From Manduca sexta (Eukaryota > Arthropoda > Insecta > Lepidoptera > Sphingidae): DNA of 64,000 nucleotides. Where the stretch lies: NCBI RefSeq assembly GCF_014839805.1, contig NC_051118.1, forward strand, positions 5,820,391 to 5,884,390, in the 5' to 3' direction. The position numbers and the translations under genes are program-made. The notes beneath the pieces were generated by a model, which had not been told where the DNA came from, ran no database searches, and was given only the letters and a program-made list of their open reading frames with translations. This document shows, one piece after another, positions 44,795-55,107 of the stretch; positions within the stretch are counted from its first letter, which is position 1; every line of letters begins with the position of its first letter.

Positions 44795-44917
44795 AATACC
44801 AAATACTTTGTAATTCAAGGTGTTGGATGGTATTTCTACTGTTTATACGCGGTCGTATCGCTTACCATCAGGCGAAAGGTCAGCTCGTCTCGTCATTCAA
44901 AGCAATAAAAAAAGGCG
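44795..44917 (+). repeat. family H repeat, 3' part with A tail
   Basis: ACTTTGTAATTCAAGGTGTT, GGTCGTATCGCTTACCATCA and GCTCGTCTCGTCATTCAAAG lead to AATAAAAAAA, the family's 3' end. Confidence 0.65.
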
Positions 44918-45119
44918 GATTAAAAGTAGTTATATTTTTGTCGGATCAAGATTTCCCGATTTGAATCCTTGTCTATAGATGACAGTAACCGCTTACTATT
45001 ACAAGGAATATCTCGTCTGGCTACTCGGACAATAAATAAAACATCTTAAGTATGCATTTCGCTGACAAGGGTGGTCATTATGTATGTACTTCTTAATCAC
45101 AAGGTGTGGTGTTGATTCT

Positions 45120-45335
45120 GTTTCTAGACAGGCTTACCGTTTACAATCAAGCGAGCGGCATCCTCTATAACTTAAAATACTTATGAAAAATAAAATAATG
45201 AATTTACGGTATAATAAACTTGGCGGCGTGCCAAGCGAAATAGGCTCTACATCAGGCAAATGAGCTCGTTTGTAAGTAGCCTTACAGATGTTACCCAAGA
45301 GCGGCTGCTTGATACTGTTAAGGCGGCGCATTCTT
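45120..45335. repeat. dispersed repeat family I, copy 2
   Basis: CTTGGCGGCGTGCCAAGCGA, AATAGGCTCTAC, GCTCGTTTGTAAGTAGCCTT and ACAGATGTTACCC match copy 1. CTTACCGTTTACAATCAAGC upstream may belong to the same element. Confidence 0.55.
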
Positions 45336-45464
45336 CCCTCTGAAAACGTCGATTAATGTTTGATTTATTAAATCCTACTTATAATAATGTAATTATTTTT
45401 GAGGTTCATGATATAATATATATTATGATGTAGAATGTTTATTGGTATTTGGCAGGTCTCAATT

Positions 45465-45695
45465 ATGTATTTCTGCCGCCAAGCAGCAGTGTGTAGTCCC
45501 TGTTGTGTTCCGGTTTGAAGGACATTGTAGCCAGTGTAACTACTGGATATAATAAGAGTTATTCCATATCTCAAGATGGCGAGCGTAATGGAATACCACA
45601 CAATACTTTGTGATTCAAGGAAAACTGTTTATGGACGGTCGTATCGATTACCACCAGGTAAAGGGCTCGAAGCTCGTCCAGTCATCCAAAACAAT
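45465..45695 (+). repeat. family H repeat, fuller copy
   Basis: It begins TATTTCTGCCGCCAAGCAGC. It keeps the GGTTTGAAGG core, the CTCAAGATGGCGAGCG block and GTCGTATCGATTACCACCAG, and ends near AACAATAAGAAAAAAAT. Frames on both strands across it (45576-45776; 45629-45871) are not genes. Confidence 0.7.
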
Positions 45696-45859
45696 AAGAA
45701 AAAAATATATGTAAATGCAAAAACAATACATATAATCAGTTTGTATCCACCTACTAAGTATAATCCTCCTCTTTGACATACCACTCTTTTCTGTCTTGTG
45801 CGAGTCTTAGCTTGCCACAACATAAAAAAAACTATCAACAAACAAAAATAATTGTGACG

Positions 45860-46003
45860 TGGTTTTTCCATCTTAAAAATTACTCAGTCGCAGCTCGGAG
45901 TCGGGAAATTGGCGTTGAGATACCCCTGGGTTTCGGAAAGCACGTAAAGCTGTTGGTCCTGCGCCTGATCTCTCTTCGGTCATGCCACTTCGTTGGACTA
46001 TAA
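45860..46003 (+). mobile_element. SINE family K, 5'-truncated
   Basis: TTACTCAGTCGCAGCTCGGA, GGTTTCGGAAAGCACGTAAA, GCTGTTGGTCCTGCGCCTGA and TCTCTCTTCGGTCATGCCAC match the body of the copy at 17805-18030; the tRNA-like head is absent. Confidence 0.7.
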
Positions 46004-46055
46004 TATCAAATGTAATACGTTCATACATTGTACCCAAAAAGATAAAACTTGATAG

Positions 46056-46286
46056 GCATCTAATCAAAAATACAACTACATTACAGACATAATAAAGCTG
46101 AAGATAAATAAACAGCGCACACCAGCCGACCTCCAACGGACCCTGACCTCCGTGGCGGACGAGCACGAGGCCCTAGAGGAGGTGGCCAAGAGTGAAGGAA
46201 TAGAGTGCACCTGTGTATTGCGCACACACTTGTGCACTATAATATCTCCTGCTTACCTGGCTGATTCCGTTGAGATTCCGCCGTGA
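46056..46286 (+). pseudogene. 77-codon ATG-less open frame, probable repeat-derived coding fragment
   Basis: Between TAG at 46053 and TGA at 46284 the + frame stays open without any methionine. It includes the peptide TPADLQRTLTSVADEHEALE. In the central part (46132-46197) 20 of 22 codons end in G or C, which points to real coding descent. An acceptor-like CATTACAG ends at 46086, but there is no good donor after the GC-rich part. Its phase would not fit the exon at 32562 directly. The distal part (CACCTGTGTATTGCGCACAC, TTGTGCACTATAATATCTCC) resembles a dispersed lepidopteran repeat I have seen associated with such sequence. I therefore favour a fragment of a repetitive element over an exon, without certainty. 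Confidence 0.45.
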
Positions 46287-46435
46287 CCGAAATTCGGCTA
46301 GGATGGTTTAATTTATTCATAAGAAAAACAGTGAAATAATGTTTGTCTATACATATTACACTTGCATCCTGGATTCATATAAATATAGACAAAGCTGCGA
46401 GCTACACTTTTACTTTATATTCTTGGTTATTTATT

Positions 46436-46560
46436 AATATGAGCATGGCCAATACATCTATTGGTAAGTGGAATGATTAGAGTTACATGGAGTATCGACT
46501 GACGAAAATCATTATTCCTCGCCAGTCGCCACAATTATGTCCGGCTTTTAATACCGTGTC
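46436..46560 (-). repeat. family B repeat, right part, diverged
   Basis: GGTAAGTGGAATGATTAGAG, the GTCGACTGACG-like block, CCTCGCCAGTCGCCACAATT and ATGTCCGGC are the reverse of the family's right half. Confidence 0.5.
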
Positions 46561-47475
46561 GAGTAAAGTGTATGCTGTTTGAAATTCCGTTAGTTATTAT
46601 TTTAAGCATTAACCTAACATTGGAATAAAACTAGATTCAAAAGTGCTAATGAGCGCAACTGAAAGCAAATAAGAGCCAGAATTCTACAAAAAAGCGTATG
46701 TACTACATACCTACTACGTATATAAGTGTCAGTGGACTGGATATGGTTGTCCCGTTAGGGTTGGCCTTTTAACTTAATGTTAATAGATAAAAATATTTTT
46801 ATAAAATCAACTCGTTATAATGCATCATAAATTTATATTTTGGAAAGACGTAAGCAAAAACTAACAACAAATTAAAGAGACTTGTCATTTAATGACTCAT
46901 ATTTCTAGAATATTATTGTTTCATATCAAAACACATATCGTATTTGACTTGTCAAATTTAGAGCAAAAAACAAAATAATATTTCCTCACCTTTGAAATTG
47001 TACTTGACATGTTAAAATGATGCAATTAAAAGCGAACGTAAAACGAATAAAAAGCATTATTCGAAAAGCAACCCTAAAACGTTCCGAAATGTGTTTTTAT
47101 GCTGGCTTTTCAAGCGGTCTCGCGCCACTGCGTTAACTGCATTCAAAACGTCCGACGACGTCCAACTTTGGACGTGAGGCGACAGTTATTAAAGCGCAAA
47201 CGCGTTGATACGTCAACTATTTAAACACGTCTGAGATATTTTAATTGTATTATTGGTTTAAAATAATTCGAAACGGGTTAAAATATACCATTATACTTGT
47301 CTAAATTTTTTATTAGTATTAAGGCTGAATGTAGCTTTCCCCGTGAGTCGGATTTGGTTAGTATTGGGAACAGCGCAACTATTTTAGAATGTTTTGCGGT
47401 CTCATTAATTTATATAAAAATATATTAATAATTTAAGTACGTTGTCTTTGCTACTTTGTCTGACGAAGATAAAAC
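46561..47475. other. presumed intron sequence
   Basis: CG-containing low-copy patches lie at 47105-47220. No exon or repeat recognised. Confidence 0.3.
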
Positions 47476-47545
47476 CCGTCACAATTAACCGACTTTAAAA
47501 GAAGGAGGATGTTCTCAATTCGATATGTATTTTTTTCTATACCTT
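47476..47545 (+). repeat. dispersed repeat fragment, family O
   Basis: CGTCACAATTAACCGACTTT, AAAAGAAGGAGGATGTTCTC and AATTCGATATGTATTTTTTT match the start of the piece at 2551. Confidence 0.45.
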
Positions 47546-47800
47546 CTTTTATTGTATGCAACGTGTTCGTAGAAATGACAGCGATTTGCTATCGGAGCAA
47601 AAACTATACGTTCAACCGAGATATGGCTGTGTGCTTTTCCCGATTTTTGTTTCAGTATCTGAAAGTTTGCCAACAGTGGGACATGAGTGGGATTACCACG
47701 GCTCCGCTGATGGACATGATCCAATCTATTGTGCAACAGCTTTATTAGGTTATGCGGTAAATAAGATGCATGTGTCTGTGTCTTATAAACAAAATTATAT
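47546..47800. other. open but unassigned stretch before the fold-back element
   Basis: Frames on both strands (47509-47748 and 47556-47864 plus; 47515-47736 minus) are open across family O and this stretch, with no domain or splice context. The 102-codon frame runs into the fold-back arm, so it is not a gene. Confidence 0.3.
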
Positions 47801-48992
47801 TAGTCCATTGAAAAGTTACATTTGGGGTTACGTTTTTTTAGGGGACGCAATTTTATTTTTTTGAAGTGTAGGGCGGGTCAGTCTAAAGCTAAAACCAAGT
47901 TTGTGGGGTCGCCACCCTTGTCCCACGGCCGCCATCTTGAAAATAGGGGTTGAAATGGTTTTTACGATGTATCTCTTAAACTATTTATCTGCCAAAAAAA
48001 ATGTATAAACATTTTTTGTTGCAAATTAAATTCTCTACAACTTTGGTTTAGTAACTTTTGTCGTAGAAATATAAATAAAAAGTTATAAGCGAAAATGTTA
48101 AGAAATTCAATGTTAAGCAATGTTCATTGCAACGTCATCAGAACGTGTGTTTATAAGGTTCATAATAATATTTTTTGGTACTCATTAATACCCAAATACC
48201 CAAGGGACCATTAGGGAACAAAAGAACATCTGCCTGCTATTATTATTATTATTTCTAACCTCTCTTATTGTAAGAATAGCTGATAATATTGTGTTGAAGT
48301 TGTCGTAAGTAAGTTTTTCATTAGCATTTTGACTTTTAAAAGTCAAAATGCTAATAAAAAAAAGTAGTTTTCACTAAAGTTAAAATCGTGTCTAAAATCA
48401 TTCGAAATCGTCTGCAGAATTAAAAACAGAATAAAATACATCCGCACGTACAGAAATATGTAGCACAACTAAAAGATAAAAGTTAAACGACAACTTCAAC
48501 ACAATATTATCAGCTATTCTTACAATAAGAGAGGTTAGAAATAATAATAATAATAGCAGGCAGATGTTCTTTTGTTCCCTAATGGTCCCTTGGGAATTTG
48601 GGTATTAATGAGTCCAAAAAAGTATTATGAACCTTATAAACACACGTTCTGATGACGTTGCAATGAACATTGCTTAACATTGAATTTCTTAACATTTTCG
48701 CTTATAACTTTTTATTTATAGTTCTACGACAAAAGTTACTAGACCAAAGTTGTAGAGAATTTAATTTGCAACAAAAATGTTTATACATTTTTTTGTCAGA
48801 TAAATAGTTTAAGAGATACATCGTAAAACCATTTCAACCCCTATTTTCAAGATGGCGGCCGTGGGACAAGGGTGGCGACCCCACAAACTTGGTTTTAGCT
48901 TTAGACTGACCCCCTACACTTCAAAAAAATAAAATTGCGTCCTCTAAAAAACGCAAGGTAAGGCCTAAAAAATGTAACATTTCAATGGACTA
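47801..48992. mobile_element. fold-back element with 506-bp inverted arms
   Basis: 47801-48306 and 48487-48992 are inverted copies of about 96% identity by eye. They start TAGTCCATTGAAA and end TTTCAATGGACTA, with a 180-bp spacer between. TATAT lies on both outer sides, a possible but low-complexity target duplication. No open frame of transposase size exists, so it is a non-autonomous fold-back or long-TIR element. Each arm holds a YY1/Pho-type CAAGATGGCGGC word (47928-47939, 48848-48859). As a single transcript it would form a very long hairpin RNA. Confidence 0.9.
48320..48355. repeat. perfect 36-bp palindrome inside the fold-back spacer
   Basis: ATTAGCATTTTGACTTTT is followed immediately by its reverse complement. 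It sits close to the left arm, about 59 bp left of the element's centre, so it is not simply the fold point. Confidence 0.9.
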
Positions 48993-49670
48993 TATATATT
49001 TCGATTGAAGCTAAGGAGTAGTTTGAGCATGTGCCGCTAGATGGCGATGTAATAAAACTGTTTTCAGTAAAGGCTTGGTAAATATTATCTCGAAGCAATT
49101 AAAGTAAAAGCTTCGTATTACTAGTAATTCCGCCGTTGTAATATCTTATGCTGGAATAAAACTAGTGCACTGTTCTAGGACAAAATAACCTATGAATTAT
49201 GTTAATACAAGACTGATAATATATGTTTTGTAAACAAAATCAGATCCAAACCCGTTCAGTGGTTAGTACGTTTATGTACATACTTAATACAAACATCCAA
49301 ACATCTTCAAATAATCTATCACATTAGATTAGTTAGTGGGTATAATTTTAGCATATTGTTTTTTGTAAGATGAAACCTAGATGACCTCTGGCGTAATAAC
49401 TTCTTTAATCCGCACAACTGTTTGTTTTTTTATCATGATGTACGAAAAGAAGTATCTTTTGACTCGTTTTTTGCGCTCCATGTTATGATGACTGTCGGAG
49501 AAAAAAGTCTGCGAAGATGCCATCAATCAGTATTTTGTATAGCCGTCATACGAAAACTCATAAATCGTAAGCATTTGTTTCATAAATAAATTCTTAGTAT
49601 TGATTTTTAATACGTGTACGGCAGTGATCTCAGCACCTGATTTAGAAACAGTCTCCTGGAACTATTGTTA
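48993..49670. other. presumed intron sequence
   Basis: Words around 49240-49320 (CAGATCCAAACCCGTTCAGT, the reverse of an ACTGAACGGGTTTGGATCTG core) suggest a reversed family F remnant. Otherwise nothing. Confidence 0.35.
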
Positions 49671-49877
49671 ATAATAATAGAATAATAATATCAGCCCGGT
49701 ATTATATACTGTCCCACTGCTGAGCACGAGCCTCCTCTACTACTGAGAGGGATTAGGTCTTAGTCCACCACGTTGGCCTAGTGCGGATTTTTAGACTTCA
49801 CATACCCTCGAAAATTCCTATAGAACTTCTCTGGTATGCAGGTTTCCTCACGATGTTTTCCTTCACGGTTAAATGAA
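49671..49877 (-). mobile_element. SINE family C, 5'-truncated
   Basis: It runs from the (TAA)n tail and ATCAGCCCGGTATTATATAC to the GTTTCCTCACGATGTTTTCC block and CTTCACGGTTAAA. The tRNA-like head is missing. Confidence 0.78.
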
Positions 49878-50015
49878 CTATTATTAATTCGGTACAATTA
49901 TCTAATCACTTGTCTTTGAAAAATGTAAATCATGCCAGGTGGAATCTAGGCTGGCGGAGTGATTGGCGTCTAGCACGCGACCTGCCGTGCGGAATTATCT
50001 TTAATAACACGACAA

Positions 50016-50347
50016 AAAGCGGCGATAGCCTAGTTGGTTGTGGAACGGACTGCCGAGACGAATGTCCGCAGGTTCAAATCCCAAGGGCACACATCTCTGA
50101 CTTTTCTAAAAAAATATGTGTGTATTCTTTGTGAATTATCGCTTGCTTTAACGGTGAAGGAAAATATCGTGAGGAAACCTGCATACTTGAAAAATTCTAT
50201 ATTAGGAATTTTCGAGGGTGTGTGAAGTTTACCAACCCGCACTAGGCCAGCGTGGTGGACTAAGGCCTATTCCCTCTCAGTAGTAGATGAGGCCCGTGCC
50301 CAACAGTGGGACAGTATATAATACAGGGCTAATATTATTATTTATTT
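50016..50347 (+). mobile_element. SINE family C, full length with tRNA-like pol III boxes
   Basis: The head starts AAAGCGGCGATAGCCTAGTT. TAGCCTAGTTGG (50026-50037) fits the A-box consensus exactly, and GGTTCAAATCC (50071-50081) fits the B box. The body and the ACAGGGCTAATATTATTA tail follow. ATAACACGACAA and ATAACTCGACAA flank it (50004-50015, 50348-50359), a target duplication with one mismatch. This is the best copy of the family here. Confidence 0.88.
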
Positions 50348-50359
50348 ATAACTCGACAA

Positions 50360-51056
50360 CACTCGCATATTCAAATAGACAGTAGCTAACGGGGGATTAG
50401 CCATTTTTGGGTTCGTATCGAGCTTTAAATGGTTTCTGTGTCTTAAATTCTTTTTTTCACATTGTTCCCCCTGTTTATCGCTGATTTGTCATCATCATTT
50501 GTAACCCGTTTATACTGTAAGGTATGATGCATGCCGAAGTTTACTGTAAGTAGAGAATCGCAGCTATCTTCTACCGTAATAATATGTGAAAAAAATGTGT
50601 ATTATGTGTGTTCTCTGTTGTGAACTCTCAACAAAAATAAAAAATGATGTTCTTATCGGAATACTGAATTATTCAGAATTTTGAAAAGTAAAAAAAATAC
50701 TCAATTGTTTCATCAACAGCCGATCAGAATACGCAAAGGATTAATTAACAACTTGTTTGTTTTATATCGCCGTAAAAAATGTGTTAATTTGCTTCGAGTA
50801 TACAAAGGGTAATTTTGTCTCGGCAGGCCAGTTTTGAACAATATTCTAAGAATCTTGCACGTTGGAAGTGCTAGTTTTACGATTATAAGCATTAACTTGG
50901 GATTAAAATTCAACCCATCCTGTGTTTAATGGATGGTCTGAGATTGTAATTATAGATTGCGGTCGGGTAAGGTCCAGAGTAAATATTGAGAATGGTTATA
51001 AAAAATATCTGTTCTATATTTGGGTGTTATCAAACAATTATGTCGGGATTTGGCGA
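50360..51056. other. presumed intron sequence
   Basis: A GTAAGTAGAG donor-like word at 50546 has no coding frame before it. A 66-codon minus frame at 50713-50913 has no motif. Confidence 0.3.
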
Positions 51057-51340
51057 AATTTGAAAAGCTTTGATTTAAATCTAAATCGTTTATTCGAATT
51101 TAGAACATTTATAAATATATTTGGAAGATTTCGAAGGTCATGTTACAATTTGAAATGTAAACTCTATTCGAATTTCGAACGTTTATAAATATTCATATAA
51201 TATTTCGAAGGTCATGTTACAATTGGAAAAGTCCTGATTTAAATCCAAACCCTCTATTTGAATTTCGAACATTTATAAATATTCTCATAAGATTTCGAAG
51301 GTCATGTTACAATTTGAAAAGTCCGTATTAAAATGTGAGC
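51057..51340. repeat. tandem array, units of 90, 74 and 90 bp plus a partial
   Basis: Units are 51057-51146, 51147-51220 and 51221-51310, with a fourth beginning at 51311. Each starts AATTTGAAA or AATTGGAAA and ends with TTTCGAAGGTCATGTTAC. The second lacks a 16-bp block containing the GATTTAAAT piece. Frames across it (50922-51188; 51304-51492) reflect the repeat. Confidence 0.85.
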
Positions 51341-53584
51341 CTTTATTTAAAAAATCTAAAAAGACACTAATTCATCGTATGTCAATAAGCGTAGTAAGCC
51401 AAAAACGTAACCGATTTTGTTATTGGAATTTGAGTTATCGTTCGGAAATGTGTAAGAGAATGAACCCCAATCTATTCTTAGTACGTTTTTAGGGGATCGT
51501 TTAAAGGGGTGGCTACTGTTTACACGATTTTATTGCGCGAACAGATGTCGCGTGTCGACATTGTTTTTTTTGTATGTCGGTTAAAAATAGTGACCCCGTG
51601 ACATTCAAAATGAGGTCACGCGATCCTAACGTTCCCTTTTTCAGTAAAAATGTATTTATAATCTAACAAAATACGGAGACAAACTGTACAGACGCAAATT
51701 TATTCATAGCTATTTTATTATAAAGTCTACGCTAACGACGAAACGCATACGTTTCTCCTTAAGCAGTTTTAGTTGCAAGATTTGGTAGACCGATCGCAGT
51801 CCATGACTTGCGTAAATCGCACCTTCGTCGGCTACGTTTTATTTGTATTTAGGCGTCCCTGCAGTTAACACCAAGGGAATCCTGCGAAAGGGATATTGGA
51901 ATACTGTGACTAAGTGACTGCAGGAACCCGGGTGACAGCGGGGAAGAAAATGGAGGAAAGAAGAGTGGGGGAAGAATGGTAACTTACTAGTTCGCGTGGA
52001 GGGGAGAGGAAGGTCTCATGTAATTGGGGGGCGAGTCTATTGTTCTATAGTCTTCTGCCCGGGACGATGCAATTTTATCTTTTTTTAATAGGGGAAAGCC
52101 AAAGTGACTCTACTGTATCTGGTGGTACGTGGAATAGGGTCTAGGTAGACTAACTAGATTACCCCACTCCAATTGAACGCCGGTCTGATACGCAGATTTT
52201 GCGAATGTAAATACATTAGAAAAAACCGTGATTCGAAGTCCCAATTCACGTACGTACTATCTAATGACTACAGAAAATCACGATAAAATTTTCAGTTCAC
52301 GTACTATGAACTAATGTCTACAGAAAATTTAAATTCCGTTAAAACATCGAGTCTCAGTTCGGCTACACGACTCAATGAACCGTAAGCCCGCGGCTTAAGC
52401 CCAGCCTGGCTTTCGAACCCTTTGCACCGGCCGGCAAACTTTTGTGCACGAGCACCGCTAGTTGGAGATGAATTTGCATTGTTGATAAGCTGTTAGCTAT
52501 TTGTTGTTTTGTTATACCTTGTTTGTGAAAATTAGTCTTTTTATGTGGTTCCACAGGTATTTTACAATGTAAATACGAATATTGAAATTATTCGTGTTGG
52601 AAATAAAGTTGGATTTACCTCAACACAGTTTAAGAGGGTCAAATTCAGTCCATTGTCTATTTCGTAGAACTTTCCGATCCGGAATACCCGGTAAAATAAT
52701 CGTAAACAGAAATTTCCTGCTAACACTATTTGACGTCGATGTAATCGATTAAACTAGATCGAATAATAAACTCTCAATTATCGAATATAATCGGAATGCT
52801 CTGAATAGTCGTTAAGCGTTTGATTGGGTGTCTATCGATTTTGAACAATTTCTCTTCGAATATGATTGATTGGTTTGCTTTAATGTTTTAATTGCTTTTT
52901 ATTGATTAATCGGTTGAACTTATTTTTGTATCGATTAATTGCATATTTTATTATTTGCAATTTCGATAGTGCTAACGATTTAGTTCTTGTTGCCAATAGA
53001 AAGTGTGTTTCTATTTCAGACAAATACCTCCTACAGAAGATGGATAAAAATAAAAATAAAGATTTGACCTAAAACTATGGACTTAATTAACCATTTCTAT
53101 GGTATGTACACAGAAAAGATAGCGTATGATGTTTTTTAATTGGTTAAAAACTTTCGCGAAGCAATCGTTCCTAATATTATGATGCGATGATCGATCGGCT
53201 TGCACCATTCATCCATCAAAAAACTTCCATATGCATATGTGTTTTAGGTACATTATTGTATTCTAGTACGGCAAATATAAACCAAAGATATACGTTAATA
53301 TTGCATAAAGAGAAGTTTCTCAAAATGGTCGCTAAAATAATGACGATCTGTATTTCTTTATTTTACCCCGTAACGGACGGAAATTGTCTTTTTTTTTGAC
53401 TACCCAACAATTTTAAAACGAAAACACTAAATATAATTTAAGTGCAACAATTTTTGATAGGCTAGTTTCACATGCACAATATAGGTTTGTAAGGAGTACG
53501 CGGGGTTGACCATACAACCGCTACAAGTTAATAATACATTAAAATAAAATTACATAATTAACAATAATAGAATATATGTCACAT
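51341..53584. other. presumed intron sequence, low repeat content
   Basis: GC-richer patches lie at 51855-51990 (a purine-rich GGGGAAGAAAATGGAGGAAA stretch) and 52375-52460. AATTTTCAGTTCACGTA-type words at 52235-52345 recur as a small local duplication (CACGTACGTACTATCTAATG and CACGTACTATGAACTAATG). No exon found. Confidence 0.35.
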
Positions 53585-53745
53585 TACGTTGGCAGTAGGA
53601 TATATTCGTCAGGTCGTCCGTCCACCTTGTAGGCGGGCGTCCGACCTTTCGTTTGCCTGTACGTGGCCTCCACTCTAGAACCTTTCGACCCCAACAGACC
53701 GGCATAATTGTATCGACTGTCGACGGGTAATCATCTCTCGTTCAC
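53585..53745 (+). repeat. family B repeat, strongly diverged
   Basis: TTGGCAGTAGGATATATTCG at the left, then CCGGCATAATTGTATCGACT and GTCGACGGGTAATCATCTCT at the right, fit the family; the middle is rearranged. Confidence 0.55.
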
Positions 53746-53898
53746 ATCCACAGAACACTATATCCAGAGAAAAATATCATACAGACAATTTAATTAAAAC
53801 CGACGTTCCCATACGTCGCTCGGAAAGTTTTGAACGGCACCATTTAAATATTTCGCCATCCATGCCGAGGAGGTGGCGCCGCCGTGTGAATCGATGGA

Positions 53899-53916
53899 GG
53901 GGGGGGGGGGGGGGGG
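53899..53916. repeat. run of 18 G
   Basis: An uninterrupted G18 on the + strand, a strong G-quadruplex former. It follows a CG-rich patch (CCATGCCGAGGAGGTGGCGC) and precedes GGTTCTGACC-like sequence. Homopolymer length may be uncertain in the assembly. Confidence 0.9.
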
Positions 53917-54639
53917 TTCTGACCGCTGGCTTCCATTGCGGAGTTTTTAGAGATAGTTGGTTGAGATAAGGTTTTAAGAGCTAGTGTGATAAGTGGTCAA
54001 GAGAAGGTTTTTAATGCTGATGTGATTTGCGTATTAAACGTTATTATTGAAATTAAAATAGTTTTAACAGATTTTATTGTGGTATTAATTTTTTTCTGTC
54101 GTTTGGAAAGCGTTTTCGTGTTGGTGGTAATAGTTAAGGTTGCAATTGTATCGTCAATTTTGAAATATACACCATTTAATTTTTTTAAAAAGATGTTCCG
54201 ATCCATGCAGAAAGAGCTCACGATACCTTGAGGTCTGACAGCAGGTATTTTGGGTTCCAATTTAATTAGATGTAAAACTGTGTACCAGGCTTGTGCAAGT
54301 TACCAACTATCTCAATTGAAAGTGGGATGTTTTCATTTTAATAGCAACGTTGGATTCTAATTAAAAATAAATTTTAAAACCACGAGAAAATTCGCTAAAC
54401 TAGTTTAATTTCAATGTCTAACATTCCCATAAATGGAAAAAATTATTATGAATGTATTTATTTGTATATACCACAAACTTTCTAGACTGAAAGTCCCATT
54501 ATGTATTCTTCCGATATCAATTTTTTTTGTACGTTAATCCTAAACTGATATCTGTGAGCCAAATATCGAAATATATAACAAACTCGTATGGAACCCTAAA
54601 CATTGTTTTGGCCATTGTTTTCCGTGATTTTTGTCTCGG
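53917..54639. other. presumed intron sequence
   Basis: Frames of 81 codons (+, 53986-54231) and 87 codons (-, 53997-54260) overlap and look random. No repeat recognised. Confidence 0.3.
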
Positions 54640-54840
54640 GCCTGTATGCTCTCTGTATGTCGGGTCGGGTCGGGTCTGTCTGTATGCTGAGATCTCGGGT
54701 TCAATCCCAGGGTACAATGATTTTGGGTTTTACTATTAGTATCCTGAGTCTGGATTTGATGTCCTCTGATTTTGTTTATATTGGCGAATGGCTCGCTTCC
54801 TATCACATCATGGTATACAATCCGCAGAGCTAAAAGTCAA
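54640..54840 (+). mobile_element. tRNA-derived SINE family L
   Basis: GAGATCTCGGGTTCAATCCC holds a B box (54693-54703). A (CGGGT)3 run at 54660-54675 lies where the A-box region should be. The body TTGGCGAATGGCTCGCTTCC with TATCACATCATGG resembles the central part of SINE family A, so the families may share a body. Frames on both strands across it are not genes. Confidence 0.6.
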
Positions 54841-55107
54841 CTTACACTTCTGCGTGTGTGTGCATTTTTCCGGTCAATAGCATATAGTTTAATAATAGAT
54901 TTGATCTTTCTGAAAGTATTTTCTGTTATAACTTTTGTCCGCTGCTTTGATTGGCTCAGAGCCTGTTTCTGGTTTAATGTATTAAAATATCTGGTTTTAA
55001 TGTAGTGACTATTAATAAAAGATTTAGTTGAATAAAATCTGTAATTTCAGATATTAGCTCTGCATCCAAATGCACTTTATCATTGTAATTATTCAAACAC
55101 ATTTATT

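Noticed and set aside
50016..50090. Possible tRNA gene with perfect A and B boxes
   Set aside because: It continues directly into the SINE C body and has a SINE-type target duplication; no closed acceptor stem.
51057..51340. CRISPR-like array because of regular repeats
   Set aside because: The repeats are contiguous whole-unit tandem copies with no unique spacers, in a eukaryotic genome.
54640..54720. Possible tRNA gene because of a good B box
   Set aside because: No matching acceptor stem, anticodon arm or A box; it fits a tRNA-derived SINE head.
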